Source of the DNA: Bradysia coprophila | Taxonomy: Eukaryota > Arthropoda > Insecta > Diptera > Sciaridae | Reading direction: 5' to 3' | Length of the DNA stretch: 64,000 nucleotides | Assembly (NCBI RefSeq): GCF_014529535.1 | Contig: NW_023503608.1 | Location: 7,242,501 to 7,306,500 of the forward strand | Part shown: one piece after another, positions 1 to 13,226 of the stretch | Layout of the letters: the number at the start of each line of letters is the position of its first letter | Numbering within the stretch: the first letter of the stretch is position 1 | The notes under the pieces: generated by a model | Told to the model about the DNA's origin: nothing | The model's database searches: none | What the model saw: the letters and a program-made list of their open reading frames with translations, nothing else | Program-made: the position numbers and the translations under genes

Positions 1-2889
1 GTTATTGCAACAGGTCATCAGGTCAGGTTTTTAAGGTCAAAAATTCAACCTGATAGATTCATGTCAGACTCAGGTCAGGTTTCGAAATTACGTGAACCAG
101 GTTGAATATTTCATATTGGGTATCACCACAGTTTTATTGTTTTAGGAACCTATGACAAATTTGGTATATTTTGAATGGTGCCAGATCAGCCTATGACGAA
201 GTAATGAACGTAGGCTGGAACGAGAAGATAGACGCCCGCCAGAGCTCATCAAAGTACATATAAAGGTACAGCTCTTGAAGAAAACAATTTTTTCTGGAAA
301 CCCGATAAAATATTTTAAATTTGGGCTTAAAGTAATGGTGATGGTGAGGTGACGTCCTTTCATAATCATGAATAAAATTTCATGTACATTGACTTGTCGA
401 AAAAACGTTGTTCAGCCCCACTGTGAGTAAGTCATTGAAAAACTACAAGAAAACGTTGTATGCAACACTTTGCCAAATTTGGAGTTTTCGTCACACACGA
501 TGTCATTATCAAACTTGCTTCGTTCATTTGATAACTTTACATCTATCAACCCTATCTTGCAACTTGTTGCATGAATAACTATATTCCGAACAATTTACCT
601 TTAGAATGGAATCAATCGCAGTGTCTACGCTACACATTAGGGTGTAGCGTTTTGCAAAAAATGTTAAAATTACTCTCGATTATTTTCCAAAATTTTGACA
701 TTTTGTATGCACACCTTTCTACTAAAGACATTGTTCAATTTCACTAAACGAACAAAATAATTTTCAAAAGACTTATAAAGTAAGGGGATTTATTTTACTG
801 CTGTTTTGGCATCTCTGGGCTGTGCAATTACAGCAACTACAGATAGTGATAAACGCACCGTTGACTTCGAGCGGATGAAATAAGTTAAATTATCTTCATG
901 CTGATTAATGTTGCAAATTTATTTTTCAATCCAAAGTCCTATTGGAGAGAATTTGAGTTGTTCGAGTTGATAATGCAAAAATTTCGATCAGTGGACATAT
1001 TACCTTTAAAGAGACGGTTCAAGATTATGATGTAATGTGATAGATCAGAAGGAAAAATTTAAGTTACGGCCCGCAACAGTACCGACGCTGTACGATGCCA
1101 GAATGGTTATTTGAACTTGTAACGTTAGGTAAAAATTAGATGAGAGTTGTAACGTGACGTAGATGGCAACCGAGCATCTACGAATTATCACAAAAAAAAC
1201 TGGAACTCAGAACTAAAACGTTAAGAATCACTGTTGAAGGAGGTGGTCGACTGGTGAAAAAACTAGAGTATAAAGTCGTGTCTTGGAATTTGGAATACCC
1301 TTAATGTTCTTGATCATTATTTATACTATTTTCAATTGTTTCACGATCTAAATAAAGAAAAAATTTAAAAAAAATCAATTGCGTCATCCGTGTGTCATAT
1401 TTTACATGTTCGAAATTAATTCGCTGTCTTTTTACCCAAGGAAGTCAACGTTTACTCGCCATGAGACAATTTTGATATTTTTTGTCCTTGGAAAGCCATC
1501 GCATAATCAACATTTAAAATTTTTAGTAACTCTTCAGCTTAACTTTACATTCGACCTGGATGATTCGGTGTAGTGAGCTTTATCTGCTTCGTGTAATTTT
1601 TCTTCTTCTTACGAATATCATGAACATAAAATCTTCGTTGTTAAGTCATTCGAAATTAATCAAAACTTACCAACTGCGCAAAACAATTAACCATAAATTA
1701 TAAGATCTTCTTTAATATCAAAAAATTTAAAGCAAAAAAAATGAAAAGATTGGAATCTACTTAACTTTACAAAGGCGAAAAAAAACCGCACGAATAAATT
1801 GACGATTCATAAATTATTAAATATTTTTTATTGTGTGGTTTCTAGGAGGATGGAGTGATTGACAACATAGGAAAAAAAGAATAAATGTTGCTGGTGTTGG
1901 CAGTCAGGCTTATCGTAATATCATATGAACCATTAACATCATACATCGAAGACACATACGAAGAAAAACAATTTGAAAATGTTTAGGAGAATTAAGTCTC
2001 TTCAAAACAGAATTACATAATTCTCAGATTTCCGTTTCTTCTCACTTATATTGCAATAATTCATCTCATACTATAGTCATCTAACACACTATAATCTGCT
2101 CATATTGCAATTTACCTGATAATATACCAACAACAGTTCCAATCCTCAGCATTTTGTATTCAAAGAGAGTGTTACGAGAAATCTTTTAGCTTTGCCTTTT
2201 AATGTATAAATTCAATATTCATTTGAATATACATGATGACTTTGCTCTCTTCATTTACCAACAATTTACCGCACTCTTCGCGGTGATGAGAGTAAAACAC
2301 TGGCAAAATGTTGAAGAAAATTCAGTTGTAGAATCTTTAGTTATGAATCTTCAAAAAAAAAGTTACATTGAGTCGTTCGGTTAACATAGTGTAATCATCG
2401 TACGATTCGTTTAGTTTTGCTGTTGTCGTCAGCGCGTTTGTCACGCAACCGATTTCAGTCGCGTTATATTACACACTGGGAATTCATCAATCCGTCGTGT
2501 AAAAAAATATTTCTTTTTTTAAACTTTACTTACAATTTGAATGTATTACAATACGATGTGATGTTTCACTTCGGAATTGTGTGATTTGAGCAAATAATTA
2601 AGAAGTTATCTAATTTATGAATATATTGTGATGATTATACCAAAAATGAAATAATGAGTGTATCGAATCGGATCGACAACAATAATAATTACGGCGACGA
2701 GACGACGGTTTTTAATTTTCTGGACTGAGTTTCTACATTGGTCTTGAATACATTAGTTGGATGTTATAGATAACAAAATTTGTATATAGACCTACTGAAG
2801 GTGCGTGCCATTTACTTGGGCTGTTTGTATAAATTCAGCAGAAAATGATGAGTTACTGACTCTATCGTCAGGAAAAAGTGAAAGCCTTA

Positions 2890-3052
2890 GTATTTCTGAC
2901 ACTATGTTATTCTGTTAACATCATCGACAAGCTTTGAATGAGATCTTACATCATTTAAAAAAGAATGTTTAAAAAAATGAAGTAAAAGATTTGAAGTCAA
3001 TCGTCTAAAAATACTTCGATCAAATGCTGTAATAGGTCTGATAGTAAAATTG
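2890..3052 (-). repeat. Dispersed repeat family, diverged copy
   Basis: Contains the block AAGTAAAAGATTTGAAGTCAAT followed by a degenerate GTAATAGGTCTGATAGTA, and upstream a TTCTGTTAACATCATCGACAA block. The same order of blocks recurs, better preserved, at about 30225-30365, 43252-43412, 49550-49710 and 50885-51070. No coding capacity. It is a short interspersed or MITE-like repeat; the class is not settled. Confidence 0.5.
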
Positions 3053-6000
3053 TTTATGGCAAGCAGTCAGTGGATGGTTAAACTGAGGCTGGTAAATTTC
3101 AAATTGGTAAGGCCTTTGATAGAAATTTCCTGGAACACATTTCCATCGTGAATACTGGATCACCCTCTAGTAATTGAAGCTTTATGAAATACTAAGTCTC
3201 AACAAATCTAATTTTCCTAAAAACAATAAGCTCACATATCTTCCAATTATAAGTGAATTCATCGTAAATGGTCAATTGTCATAATTTAATGACACCTAAG
3301 CCTGTTCAACCAAAAGTATAAAATTCATGAGTTCAAGTTCAAGTTCATTACAAAGTACAGTGTTCGTTAATACAACGAAAAATATCAGCAAAATGAACAA
3401 ATTTTGTTTTGAACTCACCTTGTGTTTTTACTTTTAATTGCGCTGCATAATATAAAAGCTGATCCATAAATTGATATTTTTATTTTGTATCGTTGTAAAT
3501 ATTCAGTTTAGCTCAGTTTAACAAACATTATACGGTCAGGTTGTTATAAAATATGAGCAACAGTTTTTAATGACATCAATAATTAGAGGTTATTCGATCG
3601 ATTTGATAAACATATCGCTTACCTTGTTTCGATGTCGTTTTTTTCTTGTACGTCTAAGCGCATTCTGGTTGAAAGAATCAATAAAACTTACTGGGAATGA
3701 AGGTACATTGAGTGTGTGTTTAACCCATCATTTATTCGTTTTGCATAAGTTCACATCACGCTTCGAGAATATTTAAAAAAAATGGAGATAATCTTCGGAC
3801 CTTGGTTCCAAGCACACAGGGACTATTTTTGGGAAAACTTTTTCCCACATTTTTTAAAAAAAATTTTTTAATGAATCGAATGATTTTATTTAAATATGCG
3901 AAATTGTCCTTTTCCCTCGAAATTTCACAAAAATATTTTATTAACTTATTATTATGGAAACATTTAGGAGAAATTGAAAAATATCGAAAAATGTCATCTT
4001 AAAAACAGTCCCTGCTAGCCCAACGTATCAAAAATTGCTCAATGAATTCGTATAAACGAACAACTTGGAGCATACCCTTCGCAATACGAAAGATTTCATC
4101 GCTATGACCAAGACACTAACCTTATTCGCTGTTTTTTTTACACCGTACGCTACTTATGCTACACTTGTCCTTCAATCTATCTTTGGATCTTCATTTACTA
4201 CTTCGATTTCCAACATTTCGTGCACATGAGTCACAACAAACCCGATGAAGGTGAAATGAAGATTCGAGCTGAACTGATGCGAAACCTATGTGTCAATAGG
4301 TCGTAGTTGTTTTTTTTATCTTCGTCAGCTTTCGTTTCTACTGAATTTGACTTACGTCAAGTTTTTAGGAGATTCCGTAAACTTTTTCTTGAAAGGTAAT
4401 TTTTTGATCTATCGAAAGGATCTCGAGTTAATTTGTTGCGATGGAGCATTTGGTCCATAATAACTTTACTCTAGATCTAACTTTCCTATACCTGTGTCTG
4501 ATTGGCAAAGAAGTGATCGTTTCGTCTTCAGACTGGTGCGCCGAAGTACCTAAAAACTATCTAAAACTATACACCGCACATAATTTAATTGTTGGTCACA
4601 TTACGTGAGAAACAAGTTCTTTCGAATGCAATGAATGTGGCTTTGAACGGTTTTGATAGATCGGTTATTGTATATGAATGAATGACTTACAGCAAAATCT
4701 TCAAATATTTTTTTTGTTCGAGTAACCATAAGCTGTTTGAATACAATCTGATTAAGAAACACTCAAGTTGGATAACACGTACACTTTTTATTATTTTTTG
4801 AAGATAATCATAATATTCATCATAATATTAACATGCCAGTTAATGTTTGTGGTTCACGAGATTTGTTTTTTTTTAGTTGGGAAAAAAAATTGAATGAGCA
4901 AGCAATTCACAAATAGTTATAATTAGATATGATTATGAATTGATCAAGTGATTAATAAAATTGAATAGATGAGGGCATAATACACATTTATGTGAATTAA
5001 TAGTAAACTATAATAAAAGTGTCAACGTTTATTTAGAATTTACCAAATGTACATAATATATTTCACTGGTCCAAACAACTGTCGTTGGACATTTTCTTTA
5101 TAATTCGCTAACGTCGCACGCCTCTTTCTCTATTTTGAAAAATCCACCGAAGTCAACATTAAATGTAACGACATAAGCATCGATTCCGATACACTCATAT
5201 TTCAACACCGAATTGTTCATAAACTAGACAAAATGAAGAATTTGTAATTAACCGGAGAAAACGTTTTCTATTTTAAAGCACGTTGAAAGCGATCAACTAT
5301 TGAAAGGATTAATAACAACATCTGTAAACTAAATGACTGTAAAAACAATAGTTTAGTGAACCATATAAATAGGTTAAGTGAACATAATAAATCAAACAAC
5401 AATATTATTTGAGAAAAAGAAGAATCTTTTGGATAATTTTCTGCAATCAATCGCAATAAATTTAAAGTGGACATTACGATATTTTAGCGAAAATGATTTG
5501 TCAGTCATCAGCGGTAAGTGATACTTTTATTTATAATATTAAATTACAATTGTTCGGTTACCAATACAGTAAATGCCAACCAAATTTGTACCGAAGTTTA
5601 CTTCAGCTGCTGTTTTACCCGATGGTCAAGCAAACAAATTTCTTACACAGGTTTCGTAGCTGATGCTAAAACATCTGAAGCAAACTGACACAGTTTCGGT
5701 TGACATTAACCTCTAAGAACTCTTCAACATATAAATACTCAGTTCGTCGAAGTTGAAAATATATGTAGATTTTGTGCTGAGATAAGAATGAGCCCGAGTC
5801 TTGCATTAAACGCCAAATGCTACCAATTTAGAGTTTACTGAAACTTCATCATTTCTTCGATCATCTTTGCTGTTGCAGTATAAATATGATATCTTTATTG
5901 TTCATGCCACTTATGAAATGATGATCTAAAATAAGAAACCGTTCAATTCCTGGAAACTGTCCTCAAGTCTCATATTATGTGATTCTCTTACAGCAATCAA

Positions 6001-8445
6001 TTTTTTATCGAAGACATCTTCATTTTTTTTTTTAATTGTGCGAAGACAACGCAGGTGTGTGGCTGATATCTGATATGTTCAAAAGGCTTGGTACAAGTCA
6101 AATTCACATCACGTAAAACAAACTCAATCGCCGCGTTGAGACCTAGACAATAGATCGAAAGTACTAGCTTCTCGTTGTTTATATCGGCGCTACATGAGTC
6201 AACTAAGTCTTCATTTGGGTCAAATTCATGTTGACTTGTCATATCGTTAAATTGATCCTGAACTGAAGACTTCAAGTTGACCTGTGTAGTGCTTAACTTA
6301 CAACGTCTTTAAATCATATGTTCTTTAAGGGAACGCAGAAAAAACAACTGGAAGTACCAACAGAACGCATTAAAGACATAAAGCGAATGAATATTCGTTC
6401 ATGAATCGATATATTGCTCGTAATCATGGAGTTTTTGTGTTTATTTGTGCTGTAACCAAATGTAAATATTTTTTTTTGTTTAGATAATAATGTTCGTTTT
6501 CTTTGAAAAATCAATAAAATATCATTAAAACAAGCCAAAATATTTAAATTGTGATAAGTAAACATAAAACTTGATAATTACGTTATAGTAAACAATCGAC
6601 GGACAACTTACGCTGAGTATTTGCTGTGTAGCGTTTGATACAAATCTTTTGTTTCATTTCAACATACATTCTACCATATATGTGAACACAATTCAAAGTT
6701 CGTCGCTTATTTTTGTCTTTATTGTTGATATATTATACGACTAGCCGTTTGCTTCTTGTTGCTAATAATAGATTAACTAATATGGGAGGCAAAGAAACAA
6801 TCTCAAATTACGTCGATCGTTTTTTGCATTTAATCGAAAATAGTATGATTTGCGGTCCTCATAAGTTGCACTTCGCTGCGCATATTAGTGCTTCAGTACT
6901 GAGTAAATTCAAGGTTAAGCAGGCAATCAGGTCAATTTCAGGTTACACCTAAACTTAACCTATTGCTAGTCTTAAGCGATGGTGAAAATAGGTTCAGTGT
7001 TTCCATTGGCACTAGTAATAGAACGAAGGTGTGGTGGATTTTTCAAACGTTCTCTCAATAACTGAAACTTTTTTCTTCACTTTTCTTCACTTTCATCACG
7101 CCCGCATCAGTACGAAATACCCTGATTATTGTGCAAGAAATAATAATTGTTTTCTGTATATCAATGAGACTACGTGCTTAAAAAATCATTTGTTTAATGG
7201 CGTGAATAGTCATTGCGCTTTAAACTGATGCTTAATACTTAATGAACCCCGTAATGTACTCCAAATAATCAATTTTTCTGCCTATTACATTGAAAAAACC
7301 AATCACAAAATCAATCAAATTGTCAATAAATTTTAATGAAATAAATAAATAAACTTTGATCGATCCATTAAATGGAAACGAATTGCCATAAACGTAATAA
7401 TGTTTCGAGCAACACAAAATTGTAGGTAATAGTGCAAAGTGACGCATAGAACCATTTTCATTTTTTTTTTCTTGCTAAAATAAAATATAAAAAAAGAAGC
7501 GGCGAGTCGTGACAGAAAAACAATCTTGTTTCTGAATGAATGTTAAAAGAGTGTAATATGAAGAATTGAAGATAGCGATGGATTGTGAAGTAGATGATAC
7601 ACTTCAGCTGTAATTTTAACGTAAAATTTAAACGAGATTGTTCATTAGACCTTGAATCTTGCTTTAATTTCCATGTAAATGATTGTTACGCGAATAAATA
7701 AAATAAATATTGCCAATGTGCTCTGTTCTCTTGTATACCCAGAGTATACACAAGCGCGCGAGTTGTTTGGAAAACAACATGATAAAAAAAACTACATTCA
7801 TTTACTTTTAAAATGTACATTTCAAAATCCGACATTGCCTAAAAAAAGCAAGAGTTAAGCGAAACAATTGTTGAATCTATAAAATTGATCTTCTTAATAA
7901 ATTCTCATGAATTTTTACACATTTTCAATTATTTTTTTTCTCCATATTTATAACCACAAACCATTTGGAATATGGATGATAAAATGATGAAACCGTGCAC
8001 AAAATTATTTAATTTTAAATTATGAATCCATTCGAATTTTAAGACCAATTATGAGACCACCTAAAGGTATTTGTTTTGAAACTACATACTGTATCTACGA
8101 TCATCGTCTTGTAACGTGCATTAGCTGATATACAGTGACTAACATTCTAAAACCGGCCACTGTATGGCAATTACTTAACTTTTTTTTTACATTTTTTGTC
8201 GTCCTTAAAAATGTCAGTAAAATCGACTTTCATAAACAGCTTTGTCATCTGTTAACAATAGTTGAAGCGACGAAACTAAATTATGACCACTGACCACTGC
8301 CTAATTATATAACAGAACGTTAAAACTAATGAAGTAAAAGACTTTGTGTCTATCTGCTAAATAAAAATATTGGTTAATGGAATTATTTTTACGTGTTACG
8401 GCATGTTTCATTCTCATTTACATTGCCTAATCACGTAAAGCATTG

Positions 8446-8556
8446 TACTTACGAGGTTCCAAGTAGTTATTTGACAAGTGGGGAATACAGCTCTCCCCTT
8501 CGGGTCGGGCTGTAACACCCCACTTATCAAATACACAACTTGGAACCTCGGAAGTA
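8446..8556. mobile_element. Short hairpin MITE-like element (111 bp)
   Basis: The two ends form an inverted repeat: TACTTACGAGGTTCCAAGT on the left and its near-complement ACTTGGAACCTCGGAAGTA on the right, with inner arms GACAAGTGGGG / CCCCACTTATC. The whole segment would fold into one hairpin around a short GC-richer centre. There is no open frame. The ends carry TA, as expected for elements that duplicate TA, but the superfamily is not determined. Confidence 0.6.
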
Positions 8557-9190
8557 ATATACTATTAACGCTCAACGAAAACTAATAATGTTCGATTCAC
8601 CATCCATAATAATATTTCAACTGCAGCAACTTGCTGGCAGCAAGAGTTTAGCCTAAAAACGCCTTTTCAACTTAATTTAGTGATAATTGATTACATGTTG
8701 ACAAAATATACCAACTGTTGCAGATTTATCAAAATTTAGCAAAACTAACAGAAATTAACTGAAATCTACCAAAATTCACCGTTGCAAGAGACCTAAGAAA
8801 ATTCATTCTATTTAAGTCCCTGATGAAGGAAACTGTTTGTTCCCGAGAAAGCTCGAAACACTAAAATAATTTTCAATAAGTACTGAACCACGTAATCTAC
8901 TTGCAAACAAAATTGACCAAAATCCGTCGACTCGAAATTTAATTATTTAATTATTTTTCAGTTGACAGTTGTCGTTATACGATTTATATTTGATTCACCG
9001 GATATACGCATATATTCTTGATTATACTCGAGTATAAGTTCGCATCTGTGAACGATCCCTAGAAGCTTTTCGGTAAATTTCATTAATTTTTGATTTTAAG
9101 TAAGTGGTTTCAGCAATTCCAGCTTCGGGCCGAAAATGAGGGAAATTTTTGATTTTTTCTCGAGTTTTCGGCCCTTTGCATGAAAACTCA

Positions 9191-9296
9191 CATTTGTACC
9201 TGCTTTGCACGATTGATTTTAGGCACTGTCGCTTGTAAGCGGCCTACAACTCGCGAAATTGCCTAAAATCAATCGTCCAAATCAGGTACACAAATG
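9191..9296. repeat. Inverted repeat / hairpin element
   Basis: Left arm CATTTGTACCTGCTTTGCAC then GATTGATTTTAGGCA pairs with the right arm TGCCTAAAATCAATCG then TCAGGTACACAAATG. The loop is about 30 bases. It looks like a small MITE or the end of one; the outer boundary may extend to the left. Confidence 0.5.
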
Positions 9297-11190
9297 ACTA
9301 TTTCAATCTCGTTCCCAATATTAAAAAGGTGTGATGCGTTGACTTTCGCATCATTTTTGTAAGCAAAAGCTGTCAAAGTCCACCCAGATCATTTCATAAG
9401 CTTAAACTATTGGTGCCGTTTTTGAGAAGTTTGGAAGGGATTGTAAACAAATAAAGACAAGACTTACGCTGTTATATTGAGCTTTGAAAGTTAGTGAATA
9501 TCACTATCTCTCATGTCTCAGGACGTCATTTTTGAACGTCCCCTAATTGATAATAATTTTATTTCTTAGTCTGCAAAACAATTTTATCATTTTGACTAGC
9601 TATTTCGAAGACTAATAGCAAAATCTGCACATTATCGTTGTTAAAATTAATGGCAATTTCCGATTTGAAATTTGTTGTTGATTATAATTTATAATTTTGT
9701 TTTTTAAACAATTGCATCGGCGTTTCAGTTGCTATAATACGATTTATTCAAATATTTCATTTGAAATTGCAAAACTGCAGTCTAAACATCTGCGAGCAAC
9801 AATTTATTGTAATATTTTCTAATAAGATTTTTAATTAATATTATTCGCTGATAAGTTTTTTCTGAATGAATATCAATAAATTAACCTCAAGTAGGTCATT
9901 ATCGAGGCCAATAACAGAAACGCCAGATGTGACTTGTTATTTCCTTATTTTAAGAAAATAATTGCAGAGATTTTTTAAGGTAAACTCAAAGGACACCATT
10001 TCTGGTCTTGCAGTGTCAAGTCAAGTCAAGTTTGTTTTCATTAAAAGTAAATTTTAGCAAATTAATTTTATGATTAGGTTGAAAAATCGAAGCTCAATGA
10101 AGCTGGACGCAGACATTTACATGTCATTTATGTAAAATTGAATAAATGTAGGCAATTACCGTAAAAGGAAGTCGTATAATGTAATTCAGGGTGTTTAAAT
10201 CGAATGTCAACTTTCTATCTGTGCTTTAATTTTTTGCAATTAATTCTTGTCAGGAAAAAATTGATTTGCTAACAAAAATGCAGAAACAGAGTGTCTTAGT
10301 TATTCTTTTCGATAAAAAATATTGAGAGAGAAAAAGACCAACAAGAAACATAATTTGTATTACACGTAACCAATGTTGTCCATTGCAAAACAAAAACTTT
10401 CTGCTTCGCCATGAATTCATAAGTATCCCAATGGGAAAAAAGTAAAGTGCAACACTCGAGTCAACAGTCAACACTTTTAACAGAAAGCATTAATATCTCA
10501 CAGTAAAAACCTATTTGACCATTCTGATCGGGTTACGTTTTCCATTAATTTCTGAATGTAAATGACGAGCAGAAAATTATGTTGCAGCAGAATTTACAAT
10601 TTTTTTTCCTTCTCACTGAAAACGTTAAGCAACGGAACGGATAGTTTAAATATGACGAAGTCAATAAGGTTAACTACCAGCACATTTGTTAAGTAAATTG
10701 GGTATAATATTTTGACATTATTATAATTGAAATTAATTTACAGCAAACGAGAGTGAATTTACACGACGCGTGATTGCATCATTTTAAAAGCGCACAATAT
10801 TTGGCAGGAGAATTTCATTAATCGTGCCTTACTTCCATAAAATGTAGATTTACTATAATGTGTGCATCAGTTCAACGAATAAAAAAAATATCAGAATAGG
10901 TTCACGTTGTTGTTCGCACAACCAAATAATGGCTTTAAGCATAAGATGATGGAAATGATTTTTTAATGTACATTTTCACTTCATAAAATTATTTTAAATA
11001 AATTTAGCGATGAGATCGTGAGAATAATTTTTTTTGGCTTTTAAGTTCATCGAATAGCAACTATTATATTGTTGTTCAGATTACGATAATAATCTCATAA
11101 TTTCGAGCGCTGAATCATTTTTTTTGCGGAGAGTCATTCTTGACTGAAAAGAGCGACAGTCATCTGGAGAGTTAATCAACATTTGGAGGT

Positions 11191-11348
11191 TAGGGGCCGT
11201 CCATAAAGGACGTCCGCACTATAGGGGTGAGGGGGGGTTCGCCAAAGTGTGACCGCCATACATGTGTGTAGTGCAAAAGTGCGAACAAGGGGGAGGGAGG
11301 GTCTAAAATTCCAGAAAAATCGCGGACGTCCTTTATGGACGGCCCCTA
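11191..11348. mobile_element. MITE with 26-bp terminal inverted repeats and TA duplication
   Basis: The ends are a perfect inverted repeat, GGGGCCGTCCATAAAGGACG followed by TCCGC on the left and the exact complement on the right, each bordered by TA. The interior is G-rich on one side and has no reading frame. TIRs beginning GGGGCCGTCCAT occur in widespread animal MITEs; autonomous partner not visible here. Confidence 0.8.
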
Positions 11349-11982
11349 CCACAAATTTTAAGCAACCTGCAGATGTGCAGTTTCATGATAATCTACCTCT
11401 CAGTGGTTGTGAAACGTGAAAGGCGACTCGGTTGAACAGTTGTTCCAGACGCATCTTGAGAACCTTTTAGCTGAACGTTAGCTCGAATGAAAATGAATTG
11501 GATCAGACAAATACTCAAAGCAGGCCCAGCTACAATGTGGTAAAGGCCTCGAGTGACAATCTAAGTATCTAGTGACAAAATATTTATTTTCCTAACTAGT
11601 GTTGAAATACAGCGAGTTTATCTCCTGATTTTCCACGTCATTTAAGAAAAACGCTGTGCCTAACTTTTTTTTAGCGAATTCGATTCCAGCAGTCCCCACC
11701 GGCTAGACTTGGAAACCTCTCATTCGCTAAATAAACCTTTTAGAATTCATTAGGAAAATTACTGTCATATACCTCATTTCACAAATAAATACAATCATTA
11801 AAGAAAAGCTTGTGCAGAATCAGTAACAGCTGAACATCTCCAGTTTGTCGACAAAGACAATACCTTTGTAAAGAAAACAATTCAAAGACAAGCTACATAC
11901 AGTGCATACATACGTTAAGGTCATCTATGTGCGCACATAACACGTATGACTTCGTTGTTTAGAATGTGTTTTGATTGCGTAT

Positions 11983-12026
11983 TATAAAAGTAGAGTGTGC
12001 TTGATCAGCTGGTGAAGTTCAGTTGT
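11983..12026 (+). promoter_or_regulatory. Candidate core promoter (TATA box and initiator)
   Basis: TATAAAAG at 11983-11990 is followed by TTCAGTTG at 12019-12026, which fits the arthropod initiator TCAGTT. The spacing to the initiator A (38 bases) is slightly longer than the usual 30-32. It lies about 1.2 kb upstream of the first clear exon of the secreted Pro/Gln/Tyr-rich gene and is the most promoter-like sequence before it. Confidence 0.35.
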
Positions 12027-13226
12027 TGCTGATCCTGCAAAAGCTTTACGTTTAATAATTGTTTTATTCCACAGAGTCATAAATACATTTTTAGGCAATA
12101 AAGGCTGTATTTATCACAGAGGTGCGCACAACATTTTTCTCAATAAAGCAATGAAAATTTTCGTCACTGAGTTGAGAAAACATTCTTATACAACTCATAG
12201 TGATAAATGCTTTTTTAGACACACAATATATACGTATACTGTGACCCTCGGCCTAAGGCTACGAAGTTCAAGTTCAGATACATATTCACACACACACTCA
12301 AATTCGTGCAATCATGACTCATTTACTTGAGCTATTAATACCTTAATTAAATCAATTGCCACGATGACCTTCGAATCACATCCACAAGAAGCATTGGTAC
12401 ATTATCATTATCAGCTCACTATCACCTTATACACCAGCAATTCTCCAGTAATTTTCTTATTACAGAGCAGACTAAAAATCTAATCACTTACGCCAAATGA
12501 GTCGTACGTTCTATTAAGATATCAATGTAGATATTTTATTGCACACAGAAACCAAAGTGTTGTTACCATCGTATGCAATGCATTTATGTAATTGCGATTA
12601 CATCGCAGGATTACATTTTACATTTGAAGGTGCGAATATAGCCACACAAGCCAGACAAATAATAACACTAAATCACCCAATGAATGATAATTGATTTCAG
12701 TTAAATGTTTTCGGTTTTAATTTTATTATTTTGTGAGGAATGAAAATGTTGTTTTTGTTTATTACCTAGCGAATTGCTAAATTGAAATCAAATTGTTAAT
12801 AAGAAATAACATGCTCAATGCTCATGGAATCGTGGGTGAGAGATGGTGTATACATTTCGATTACTGTGCACAAACAGATATAACTATAGAGCAGCTAAAT
12901 TTATGCGCAAATTAATTTTTACATTCTCTTTTCTCGTTGTATTTTTGAAGATTTTAATGTTTTGTTATGTCAGACTCTTCTCGGACATGATTGTTCAATT
13001 AATCATTCGGTTTAGATGGATGAGCCATGTTTTACATGTTCAACGGTTCAATTAAATTTCGAAGACGGTCGAAGTATTTTGCGTGCATGATTAATTATAT
13101 TTCATTGTTTGTTTTATTGAGAAGAGTTCTTAATTATGGGAACTTATTGTTTATTAAAGCCGCTCAGTATGATATAGCAATGCTTTCCTCGTAATTAACT
13201 TTTCTTTTTTCTTCTTTTCATTCCAG

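Larger units (their letters stand above)
1..11190. other. Intergenic/upstream region without a recognised gene
   Basis: No exon with a recognisable protein family or a convincing splice-linked reading frame was seen on either strand; open frames are all under about 100 codons. The first 110 bases repeat the motif AGGTCAGGTT several times. A relatively CpG-rich patch at about 2400-2760 could be a promoter or non-coding first exon, but nothing proves it. Copies of a dispersed repeat (about 2890-3052 and 8240-8345) and two hairpin elements (8446-8556, 9191-9296) are listed separately. Confidence 0.5.

Noticed and set aside
12150..12161. ATGAAAATTTTC (MKIF) as first coding exon of the secreted-protein gene
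   Set aside because: It is the first ATG after the candidate promoter and would fit the phase, but the following GTCACT is a poor donor. The exon at 12818-12835 with GTGAGA is preferred, without certainty.
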